From NCBI GenBank assembly GCA_020186115.1, contig WSYJ01000001.1:1178001-1242000 (forward strand): a DNA stretch of 64,000 bases. The letters run 5' to 3'. The notes under the pieces are model-generated. The model was not told where the DNA came from, made no database searches, and worked only from the letters and a program-made list of their open reading frames with translations. A program made the translations under genes and the position numbers. Shown here piece after piece: positions 16,668 through 24,499 of the stretch. The stretch comes from Histomonas meleagridis (Eukaryota > Parabasalia > Tritrichomonadida > Dientamoebidae). Position 1 is the first letter of the stretch. Each line of letters begins with the position of its first letter.

Positions 16668-19600
16668 TTAACCACTACAAATCTTTCTTAAATTTTTTTG
16701 TAATTCGTTAACATATGATTCGTTCCACAAACAAAATTCCATTATTAAATCATTTGGAATTTGTTTTATGATCTCCAAAATAACTTTAACAATTTGAGGT
16801 TTAATCTTAATAATTATTCCAAACCTCGAAGCCAATAAAATCACAGCAATATTTTGTAATTTCCTTAGCACGACATTCCCCAATTTATTAAGAGCATATA
16901 ATAAAAATTCAATAAACACTGGAAGTAATTCGTCATTCGGTTTTAATTCAATTAATTCAATGAGTTCTATTGAATCCTTAGAATTTAAATCCATTTCAAA
17001 TTCAGTTACTATAGAACACCATAAGCTCAGCGCACTTTTCAATAACCTTTTCAAATGACGGGCGTTCACTTTTAAATATTTCATTGAAATTTGTATCAAA
17101 AAGGGAACTTGCTCAATCAAAACTTTGCCAGTTGCTTTGACAACAAATGAAAGAGATGTCAACAAGTTCGATTGTGTTTCATAGTCATCTTCATCACTTA
17201 AAGCTTCTATAATTGAAGAATATAAATTCGACAAAATTCTTTGTTGTAATTCAGGACAATAATACATTATTTTCGTAAATAAATGCAATATAAATGACTG
17301 ATTCAGCTTAGTATTCCCATTGAAATTATGAATTAAACTTGAAATCATTTCATAATAATCGATGGTTTTTGGTCCACATTGATCAACAATTGATAATAAT
17401 GTTTGGAATATACATCTTCGTAATGACATTGGTATTTGTGAGTATTTCTGATTCGGAAATGAACACGTAAATATTCCATTCAAAATACGTATGTTAATTT
17501 TGATTAATTTTTTCGGATCGCTCTTAAATAGGATTCGTTCAAAAGGTGCATAATCAACAATGGAACCGATTGCTTTGAGCGTAGCTATTACCCATTTAGT
17601 GTTATCACTAGTTTTAATTGAGTTTAACATGTCTTTGATGATGTCACGAATTTCATAATTGTTTTCAGCAAACAGTTTGCTACCAATGCGAAATAACACA
17701 CAGCCTTCATAGAAGTGTTTGTCTATGCATGGCGTAATGTCAGCTTCATAAGACGGTCGAATTTTATTCCGAATTAAACTTAATAAAATTGGACCAAATT
17801 CTTCGGAATATTTGGGGATCTCCCGTGAAATAGTAAATAAACATTTAGCGCAATAATGTTTGGACCTTTGAAATGCAAATATGTTCCCTTCAATAATCAT
17901 TTCTTCAGATTTCGGAATTTCCATATCAATTGTATAAACAATTCGTTGGATAATGCCGGGAGTTAAGTATGTGGATACTGTAAATGGAAAATATTCAACA
18001 AGTCGACGAATACATATTATGGAACATTGAAATTCTGGATCTAAAAATGAATTCATGGACCTGTTAATTAGCTCAAAAATGGCACCTAGATCTTGCTTAA
18101 TACCATTAGGCGCGATTTTGACAAGTCTTCCAAACATTAATAATATTGGACTTCGAAAATCTGGGTTAACATTAAAAGGTGAAAACAAAATTGGTCGCAT
18201 TGATAGGTAGAATTCTTCGTCAATATTAGATGGTGCACATAAACAACTTGATAAACAATATAATATTGCAATTGCTTGATCAACATTTGCATGTGGCAAC
18301 AATCCAATTAATGTTGGGACAACATCTCCTAATGCTTGTAAAGGCATTTTACATTTTGTAATAACTTTATCAAGAGTTTGAAATACAAAAAAAAAATTGA
18401 GAAACTTTGTTAGGTATTGGAGAACGTTACCGAATACATAGATAACGGTCTCCGTATGGTCCTTCAGAAATTTTTCAATAGTTTGACAACATGATTGAAC
18501 AATGATTTCGTCAGGTACATCACCAAAATTAAGTGTTATAAGAAGGAACTTAACTGACTCTTGGAAAGAATAAACAATAGATCCAGCTCGAATCAAAAGA
18601 AAAGCAATTTGTCTTTCAGCTAGATCTTGACTTCCAATAAATTGTTGTATAAAAGGACTAGAAACCTCGAAAAGTTCTTTTTCAGATTCATTAATGTCTG
18701 TTAAAAACTCTTCAATAAACTCATATGATTCATTTTTACGATCTTCCCTACAACAATCAAGTGAAAGCTTAATGGATGCTTGTATGATAGGTAAAATATC
18801 TTCGCGAAGATTTATTCGGATAAGTTCATATGCAGGAGAAATTAAATTCAAATGAATAAGAATTCGATTATTTTTTGACATTTGTTCGTTTTGGAATGCC
18901 ATAAATGCGATCTTAATGATTTCATTCGAATTTTCATTGAAGAAAAAGCCATGTTCGATATCGTATATATCATAATAAAATTTCAAAAATGCATATGTTT
19001 CATCCGTCACCTTTGGTACTTGGAAAATATTGTAAGCAAGTTTGATGACGTTTTGCTTAATTCGATAAAATAGTCCAATAAAATCATATCCTTCATAATT
19101 GTTAAATAGTTCTTCTTCGACAAGAAATATCAAAATGTTAAGAAGCCCTAGAGATGTTATGCGCAATTCTTGATTGTCACATATGATATATTGTGATGAT
19201 ATTTCTAATAAATTTATAATAATTTGATCTGTTTCTGGTGATGCGCCAAAATTGTGAGGATATACTAAATACCAAAGGTTCATTCCTGTAACCATTGTTT
19301 CTTCCTTTTGTAAACATTGGTTGGCAATATTTGTAATCTTTGGTATTGGATCTAAAAATGCCCAATTTATTCCAATTACGTTTAAAACTCTGTAAAGTGA
19401 TTTTTTGCATTGGTAATCAGGTTCGTTTAAAATCCTTAAAATAACCCAATCAAAAACATGATTACATAAGTTAAAATCTTGATTTGCATTATAGTTGGTA
19501 GCAGCTTTTTCGAGTCCATTAATTGCATACATTCTAAGGGTAGGATCAGAAGAATTTTCAATTAAAGACAATAATGGAGGAAAACATTCAGGATGTTTAA

Positions 19601-19733
19601 ATGTTTCTTCTAATATTTGGTAGCCCTGGTTAATTAAATTTGTATCTGCACTTCTAATTGCTGAAAACAATTGGATAAATTGCTCAGGAGTACTCGCAAA
19701 ATACAAGATATATATGTCACTTTTATGGTTCAA
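16668..19733 (-). CDS. importin-beta-like (karyopherin) HEAT-repeat protein
   Basis: About 1020 residues, the usual length of importin-4/5-type karyopherins. The N-terminus TPEQFIQLFSAIRSADTNLI..A-type helix pair, followed by FPPLLSLIENSSDPTLRMYAI, matches the importin-beta N-terminal repeat (adding to a cargo receptor that contacts RanGTP). The rest is a continuous alpha-solenoid of ~40-residue HEAT units with acidic loops. Role inferred: nuclear import or export of cargo. Odd point: no in-frame ATG exists upstream of this conserved N-terminus. The frame is open from TTG at 19733, and the first ATG is at about 19532 (residue 68), which would remove the first HEAT repeats. The start is therefore unresolved; 19733 is given as the outer limit. 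Confidence 0.75.
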   Translation of the reverse strand: MNHKSDIYILYFASTPEQFIQLFSAIRSADTNLINQGYQILEETFKHPECFPPLLSLIENSSDPTLRMYAINGLEKAATNYNANQDFNLCNHVFDWVILRILNEPDYQCKKSLYRVLNVIGINWAFLDPIPKITNIANQCLQKEETMVTGMNLWYLVYPHNFGASPETDQIIINLLEISSQYIICDNQELRITSLGLLNILIFLVEEELFNNYEGYDFIGLFYRIKQNVIKLAYNIFQVPKVTDETYAFLKFYYDIYDIEHGFFFNENSNEIIKIAFMAFQNEQMSKNNRILIHLNLISPAYELIRINLREDILPIIQASIKLSLDCCREDRKNESYEFIEEFLTDINESEKELFEVSSPFIQQFIGSQDLAERQIAFLLIRAGSIVYSFQESVKFLLITLNFGDVPDEIIVQSCCQTIEKFLKDHTETVIYVFGNVLQYLTKFLNFFFVFQTLDKVITKCKMPLQALGDVVPTLIGLLPHANVDQAIAILYCLSSCLCAPSNIDEEFYLSMRPILFSPFNVNPDFRSPILLMFGRLVKIAPNGIKQDLGAIFELINRSMNSFLDPEFQCSIICIRRLVEYFPFTVSTYLTPGIIQRIVYTIDMEIPKSEEMIIEGNIFAFQRSKHYCAKCLFTISREIPKYSEEFGPILLSLIRNKIRPSYEADITPCIDKHFYEGCVLFRIGSKLFAENNYEIRDIIKDMLNSIKTSDNTKWVIATLKAIGSIVDYAPFERILFKSDPKKLIKINIRILNGIFTCSFPNQKYSQIPMSLRRCIFQTLLSIVDQCGPKTIDYYEMISSLIHNFNGNTKLNQSFILHLFTKIMYYCPELQQRILSNLYSSIIEALSDEDDYETQSNLLTSLSFVVKATGKVLIEQVPFLIQISMKYLKVNARHLKRLLKSALSLWCSIVTEFEMDLNSKDSIELIELIELKPNDELLPVFIEFLLYALNKLGNVVLRKLQNIAVILLASRFGIIIKIKPQIVKVILEIIKQIPNDLIMEFCLWNESYVNELQKNLRKICSG

Positions 19734-19743
19734 AAGTGAACAA

Positions 19744-19777
19744 AACCGTTTAATAACGGTTATGATATTGTACGGTT
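19744..19777. promoter_or_regulatory. palindromic M3-like element in 81-bp divergent promoter
   Basis: AACCGTTTAATAACGGTT (19744-19761) is an inverted pair of the element between the divergent importin-like and PARP-like genes. A third copy, TACGGTT, lies at 19771-19777, 38 bp before the PARP-like ATG. The paired orientation suits a bidirectional promoter. Confidence 0.65.
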
Positions 19778-19814
19778 ATATAAACAATTCAAAAAAAATT
19801 GTAAAAAACGACAA

Positions 19815-21326
19815 ATGAACGAAGAAGAAGAAAGTATTGAAGATAATGAAGAAGTCATAATTGGTGATGATGATGATGACTTTGAAATAATTTCAGAAAT
19901 TTCTAAAGATGTTGAACCTAGTAGAGATTTTTCAAAAATATATAATGATATTCAATTATTTAACTCTTTTTGTGATATAATTAAGATAACTGGATCTGAT
20001 GGAAAAATTAAAACTACGATACCAACAATAGTTTTGCCAGCATCTTTACAAATGGTTGGTGGTTTTCATTATTCACCAACTCTTTTAAACATTTCTCTTG
20101 AGCTTAATGGACCTGAATGGTCATCAGGGTTAAAGTCGCTTGATGTTACACATCCTCTTTATAAACGTAATTATATTGGAAGACCACTTGTAGAAAGCGT
20201 TATCCGGAAATTCTTTACACCATATTACACAAGAAAGCAAACCTACAAATCAATTCTTTTCTTTAAAACCAATTCCAATCGCCCAAATTTAATTTTTTTT
20301 GGGAATTTCTTTCGAGACAATAATTCCACCGCCACCACTCCTCCTGTTAACTATAATTCCTGTCATATTCTTTTCCTTATTTATGAGATCATTGATGCAT
20401 TTTTAGATCTAAATGATCATTGTTGTATTTGTCGGAAACATCTCCAAATTTCCGGTATCAAACCATCTATTTGTGACAGTCGTTTATGTTCTGTTGCTTT
20501 TGAGGAAATTGGTGTTGGCAATTCTGTTGCCCAAGAAATTCGACGCGATCCATATGCTGCAGATTGGATCTTTACCATCTATGGATCTGCTCAAGGAACC
20601 AAATATTGTAATCCATCTCCTCCCACTGAACTTGTCAACGTTGGTTATCGCTTATTAGGAACGTTGCCCAGTATGGAACACATTGCGAATACATGTCGAA
20701 CAGATACAGACATCATCAAAACATATGGCCAAGACACGCTCAGTTTCTTACGTTGGTTATTACTTTCGAACAAGTCACAGATCATCTCGTTACCGAATAA
20801 ATTACTCATTAAAGAAATACCAACGAAATATCAGTTCATGACAATTATCTCGGATCAAAACGCGGAAGTCGAATTCCAAGAAAAGAAGAAAAAAAACGCC
20901 GGAAAAAGCTTATACATGTGGCATGGAAGTGGTAATGATCGATGGCATTCCATCATCCGAAATGGACTAAAGAATATGTCGCGCGTTCCTGGAGGTGTTT
21001 TACATGGAACTGCATATGGAGAAGGTATATACTTTGCAAAGAACTCGACCATGTCGTTCTATTATACGCAATCCGGATACAATAATTACAAAAACAGTAA
21101 GTTGCCGAGTAAAATAATGTTAATAGCACTATGCGAAGTGGTGCCTAATAACCAACTGAGGGATCACGGAGAGTTATACACATTAATCGACGAGAAGGCG
21201 TGCGTGGTGAGGTTCGTGTTCGTGACCGAAAGAGAATTTTCGTTCGACCCAACGAAAAAGAAATTTAATGTCCCGACTTTGGAGGATATATTGGACTTCC
21301 AGGCGCAACAAGCTTCAATGAAATAA
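19815..21326 (+). CDS. PARP6/8-like mono-ADP-ribosyltransferase
   Basis: 503 residues. N-terminus acidic. A Cys-rich segment HCCICRKHLQISGIKPSICD (202-221) followed by LC..AFEEIG matches the Cys motif unique to PARP6/8. The C-terminal catalytic domain has MWHGSGNDRWHSIIRNGLKN (H370), LHGTAYGEGIYFAKN (Y406) and IALCEVVPN, then VVRFVFVTE where human PARP6 reads TRFFFVYE. The third triad position is thus hydrophobic rather than Glu, as in PARP6/8, which transfer single ADP-ribose units. It should use NAD+ to modify proteins. The order and motifs are convincing; substrate and compartment are unknown. ATG at 19815 follows the shared palindromic element. Confidence 0.9.
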   Translation: MNEEEESIEDNEEVIIGDDDDDFEIISEISKDVEPSRDFSKIYNDIQLFNSFCDIIKITGSDGKIKTTIPTIVLPASLQMVGGFHYSPTLLNISLELNGPEWSSGLKSLDVTHPLYKRNYIGRPLVESVIRKFFTPYYTRKQTYKSILFFKTNSNRPNLIFFGNFFRDNNSTATTPPVNYNSCHILFLIYEIIDAFLDLNDHCCICRKHLQISGIKPSICDSRLCSVAFEEIGVGNSVAQEIRRDPYAADWIFTIYGSAQGTKYCNPSPPTELVNVGYRLLGTLPSMEHIANTCRTDTDIIKTYGQDTLSFLRWLLLSNKSQIISLPNKLLIKEIPTKYQFMTIISDQNAEVEFQEKKKKNAGKSLYMWHGSGNDRWHSIIRNGLKNMSRVPGGVLHGTAYGEGIYFAKNSTMSFYYTQSGYNNYKNSKLPSKIMLIALCEVVPNNQLRDHGELYTLIDEKACVVRFVFVTEREFSFDPTKKKFNVPTLEDILDFQAQQASMK

Positions 21327-21519
21327 TATTTGGTAAAAACAGTCTTAATATAATATATTTTTTGTACAAAAAAAATAAAATCAATCATGAAATTGGTTGA
21401 TAATAAATTTCAAAAAAATTGAAAACATTGACATATTTGGTACATGTGAAACATAACCAAAGATTGTTTTAAAGCTTTAAATTTCGAAATTCAGTTCTTC
21501 ATTTAATTCTATGGCTAAA

Positions 21520-21604
21520 CTCAAAATCAAAGTTCCAAGAAAAAACGATCGGTTTCGGGTGAATTGCCTTACAAAAAGCTCTATCGTTCATTTTGATTTT
21601 CAGT
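21520..21604 (+). ncRNA. conserved hairpin element, copy A (candidate structured RNA or MITE)
   Basis: A 49-bp core (21541-21589) recurs at 50984-51032 with 45/49 identity; all four differences are transitions. Core ends AACGAT and ATCGTT pair. Outside the core, AAAATCAAA (21523-21531) pairs with TTTTGATTTT (21591-21600). The outer arms of the second copy have a different sequence but also pair. It lies 110-195 bp upstream of the Rab ATG. The strand is shown as + only because the core is written so. A weak 60-codon frame overlaps it and is not supported. Confidence 0.45.
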
Positions 21605-21713
21605 TTTTCAATATTGAAACGGATTTTCAAATTTTGAGGGTTTCATTCAAAATTGGATGTTATCACAAATTTGTATTGACATTGCGGTTTTGAAATTAAA
21701 TGCCACTTTTCTA

Positions 21714-22325
21714 ATGGAACAGGAAACTCCATGCCTCAAAGTTGTGTTTGTTGGTGACTCAGGCGTTGGGAAAACAGCAATTGCACAGCGCTTTGTAAAT
21801 GGCGTTTTCAACCCCCAGACCGCAGCAACTGTTGGCGTTGGTATTTTAAAAAAAGAAGTTATAGTGAATGGCAAAACTGTACAGTTAAATCTTTGGGACA
21901 CTGCTGGACAAGAAGAATTTCGGGCTCTCACAACAAATTATTATCGCGATGCTTCTATTGTAATAATTGTTTTTGCTGTTGGAAACTGCGCGCCTGATAG
22001 AAATATTAGTCCTAGTTCATTTGAATCTGTAAGGGAGTGGTATGCACAGGTTACAAAGGCTAATGAAAAAGCTCTTATATGCTTGGTTGGAAATATGTCA
22101 GATTTATCAGAACGAAAAGTCACATACGATCAAGGCGAAGAGTTGGCTGATGAACTATCTGATGTTTCTTATTATGAAACAAGTGCTCTTTCCGGTGAAG
22201 GAATTGAAGATCTTTTTGAATCAAGTTCGAGGGATTACTTGAAAAAAATCGATCAAACAATATCTCCTCCACAGCCACCACAACCAGTTCCAGTCCAACC
22301 TTCTGAACGCAAGAAATGCTGCTAA
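21714..22325 (+). CDS. Rab-family small GTPase
   Basis: 203 residues from ATG 21714, the typical Rab length; the frame is open further upstream, but the extra residues do not fit a Rab. P-loop GDSGVGKT at 14-21, switch I TAATVGVG, DTAGQ at 62-66 with Gln66 present, SAL guanine motif, and a C-terminal CC (KKCC) for double prenylation. The NKxD motif reads N-M-S-D (GNMSDL), a Lys-to-Met change that may weaken guanine specificity. There is a longer than usual insert between switch II and G4 (APDRNISPSS). It should act on vesicle membranes in GTP form. Subfamily not assigned; WDTAGQEEF fits Rab5/21-like groups among others. Confidence 0.93.
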   Translation: MEQETPCLKVVFVGDSGVGKTAIAQRFVNGVFNPQTAATVGVGILKKEVIVNGKTVQLNLWDTAGQEEFRALTTNYYRDASIVIIVFAVGNCAPDRNISPSSFESVREWYAQVTKANEKALICLVGNMSDLSERKVTYDQGEELADELSDVSYYETSALSGEGIEDLFESSSRDYLKKIDQTISPPQPPQPVPVQPSERKKCC

Positions 22326-22514
22326 TAATAATAATAATAATCGCTTCTCAAATAAAGCATTATTATATAAAAACGCATTTGAATGAGGTTTACAGTGAAA
22401 ACATTGTTATATTATTGCTTCAACAAACATTTTGGGGAATTTTTTCCCAATTAAAAATTTCTGCATGTGATTAAAAAGTTTATTCAAAAGTGCTACGAAC
22501 AATTTTACTTCACT

Positions 22515-23540
22515 TTAATTTTGTTCTGAAAGGAATCTTTCTGCAAGTAATGCAGCCTGGCAACCTGAACCAGCTGATGTTATTGCTTGCCTAAAGACTT
22601 TATCTGCACAATCACCTGCAACAAAAATGCCAGGAACATTTGTTGCTTGACCATTCTTATGGATAATATATCCATCTTGGTCCATATCAATTTGTCCCTT
22701 AAACAATGCAGTTGCAGGCTCGTGACCAATTGCGAGGAAGAGAGCATTGACATGAAGTGTTTCAACTTCACCCGTATTAACGTTCTCCAAGACAACTCCT
22801 GTTAAAAATTCGTCGCCTTCTGCCTCCTTAACAACGGTATTCCATATGACTTCAATTGTAGAGTTCTCTAATTTTTGTCTCATTGGTAATGAAGCTCTTA
22901 GTTGGCCACGACGATGAATTAATTTGACACTGCTACAGATTTTGCTGAGATATAATGCTTCTTCAATTGCTACATCACCGCCGCCAACTACAGCTACTGG
23001 TTGGTCTTTATATAAAGGACCATCGCAAACTGCACATGCACTAACTCCTCGATTTCGAAGACGTTCAACACTGTCAATCTTCAAGAATTTGGCATTGGCA
23101 CCTGTTGCAATAATAACCGACTTGGCTTTATATCCTTTGCTTTCGGATTGTAACTTAAAAGGATATTCTGAAAATGAAACATTTAAAATAACATCATATT
23201 CATACTTAGCTCCAACGGCTTCGGCTTGTGATTGAATTTTTTTAACAAGTTCTGGACCGGTGCCAGTAAAACCAGGGAAGTTTTCGATTTCTGTAGTAAA
23301 TACAAGTTGGCCTCTTGGGATGTTTCCATGAAGCACAAGAGGTGAATAACCAGCTCGAGCTAAGTACAAAGCTGCTGTACTTCCAGCTGGTCCACTACCT
23401 AAAATAATAGCATCACTAACAGGAACTTCATCCCATTTTATTTCAATTGGTCCTTCGTCATCATCGTCAATTCCCCAGCCAAGCATATCATCATCTGATA
23501 GCTCAGATTTCACGATTGCAAACAAGAAAAGAAAAAGCAT
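22515..23540 (-). CDS. thioredoxin reductase (low-Mr, bacterial type) with N-terminal signal peptide
   Basis: 341 residues. FAD site GSGPAGS (48-54), ATGA (145-148), redox-active CAVC (169-172) in GVSACAVCDG, NADPH site GGGDVAIEEA (186-195; family GGGDSAxEEA, Ser to Val) and second FAD motif GIFVAGDC (304-311). The low-molecular-weight NTR type uses NADPH to reduce thioredoxin. Unlike the cytosolic enzymes, it begins MLFLFLFAIVKSELS, a short hydrophobic signal peptide, followed by an acidic linker (DDDDE). So the ER or secretory route is likely; there is no KDEL-type end (AERFLSEQN). ATG at 23540 is the only start that includes the signal. Divergent from the 169-residue protein gene. Confidence 0.93.
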   Translation of the reverse strand: MLFLFLFAIVKSELSDDDMLGWGIDDDDEGPIEIKWDEVPVSDAIILGSGPAGSTAALYLARAGYSPLVLHGNIPRGQLVFTTEIENFPGFTGTGPELVKKIQSQAEAVGAKYEYDVILNVSFSEYPFKLQSESKGYKAKSVIIATGANAKFLKIDSVERLRNRGVSACAVCDGPLYKDQPVAVVGGGDVAIEEALYLSKICSSVKLIHRRGQLRASLPMRQKLENSTIEVIWNTVVKEAEGDEFLTGVVLENVNTGEVETLHVNALFLAIGHEPATALFKGQIDMDQDGYIIHKNGQATNVPGIFVAGDCADKVFRQAITSAGSGCQAALLAERFLSEQN

Positions 23541-23553
23541 TAATGAACGATAG

Positions 23554-23567
23554 GCGGTTAAAACCGC
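23554..23567. promoter_or_regulatory. inverted GCGGTT/AACCGC pair, divergent promoter
   Basis: GCGGTTAAAACCGC has perfect 6-bp arms with a 2-bp centre, 14-27 bp upstream of the thioredoxin reductase ATG and about 110 bp from the opposite gene. It is the same palindromic layout as the importin/PARP promoter. Confidence 0.55.
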
Positions 23568-23675
23568 ATTTATTTGGTCCAGTGGTTAAACCAGTTTTTC
23601 CACGTAAAAACAGCATTTTTATTTTCTTTTAATTTTTAAAATAAATTTTGTCCAAAAATTTTCCTCTCAAAAAAA

Positions 23676-24185
23676 ATGGCCAGCTTATGGTGGTCGCTCA
23701 TAAAGGTTGTTGGAATCATGGCTGTTTTCGAAGGAAAAGCACTTGATAGTCTTTTAGTTGCTAGGAAGCTTGCACGTTTTTGTCCTACTTCTCTTTCTAT
23801 TGATGATTTTCGTTCTCTTTCAAATGAGGAATCAAAAAATAAAAAACGTACAACACGTGTTACCTTCATACCACCTTCTTCAAGTGTTTCTGCAATAAGT
23901 GAAAACGTAAAGAAAACCCATGTTTCTGGATCTCCTCGTCGCTTTGCTTGTTTAATGAATGATATCAAACAAGAAAAAGAGCAAAAGAACTTTGTTCAAA
24001 TGAAATACGAACTCCCAAATATGGTACGGATCAACACACCTTCAAAATCAGTTCAGCCAATTATGGCTGTTTCACTTTCTTGCAATGATTTACAGAAGGA
24101 AACTGCAGAAGAAAAGGGTGATTATCCCTTATTTTACAAGAAAGTATCTTCTGGTGAAACTTCAAATCAATCTGAAAGCGAATAA
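23676..24185 (+). CDS. unknown 169-residue protein with RVxF-type motif
   Basis: No family recognised. The first ~30 residues are mildly hydrophobic (MASLWWSLIKVVGIMAV), and an alternative start is Met15 (ATG 23718). The rest is polar and probably disordered. KNKKRTTRVTFIPP (55-67) contains RVTF (61-64) with upstream basic residues, the classic docking motif for protein phosphatase 1. FYKKVSSGETSNQSESE forms an acidic-Ser tail. A PP1 regulatory or targeting subunit is thus a reasonable guess but no more. It is divergent from thioredoxin reductase across a 135-bp gap with an inverted M3-like pair, and codon use resembles its neighbours. Confidence 0.65.
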   Translation: MASLWWSLIKVVGIMAVFEGKALDSLLVARKLARFCPTSLSIDDFRSLSNEESKNKKRTTRVTFIPPSSSVSAISENVKKTHVSGSPRRFACLMNDIKQEKEQKNFVQMKYELPNMVRINTPSKSVQPIMAVSLSCNDLQKETAEEKGDYPLFYKKVSSGETSNQSESE

Positions 24186-24499
24186 ATGTTGTTGTTTTCG
24201 AATATCATTTCAATTGGGATTCTGCATTGCGATGAATGTGTTTATCTATGTTTTGAGATGAGTTTTTTTTTATTTTTTAGAAATTATATTGAGAACAATA
24301 TGCACTTTTGGTATAAACCATTTGGGTTAATTGTACGAATAACCGTTTTTTGATCATTTTAAATTATCCTTAATGAGGATATGTTACCACTTTTTGAAAA
24401 AAAATGACAACGATTCAATGTGGGCAAAAAATGAAATTCAATGTGGGCAATCACATTTCTTAATTCAAAATAAAAATCTCAACAAATCATAAAAGCAAA
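24186..24499 (+). promoter_or_regulatory. upstream region of BspA-like gene
   Basis: AACCGTT at 24341-24347 is an M3-like element, and TCATA at 24487-24491 matches the trichomonad initiator (TCA-Y-W) with +1 A at 24489, 11 bp before the ATG. A short repeat AATGTGGGCAA occurs at 24417 and 24440. Confidence 0.5.

Noticed and set aside
21511-21693. 60-codon frame over hairpin copy A
   Set aside because: The other hairpin copy does not preserve the frame; the shared feature is pairing, not protein.
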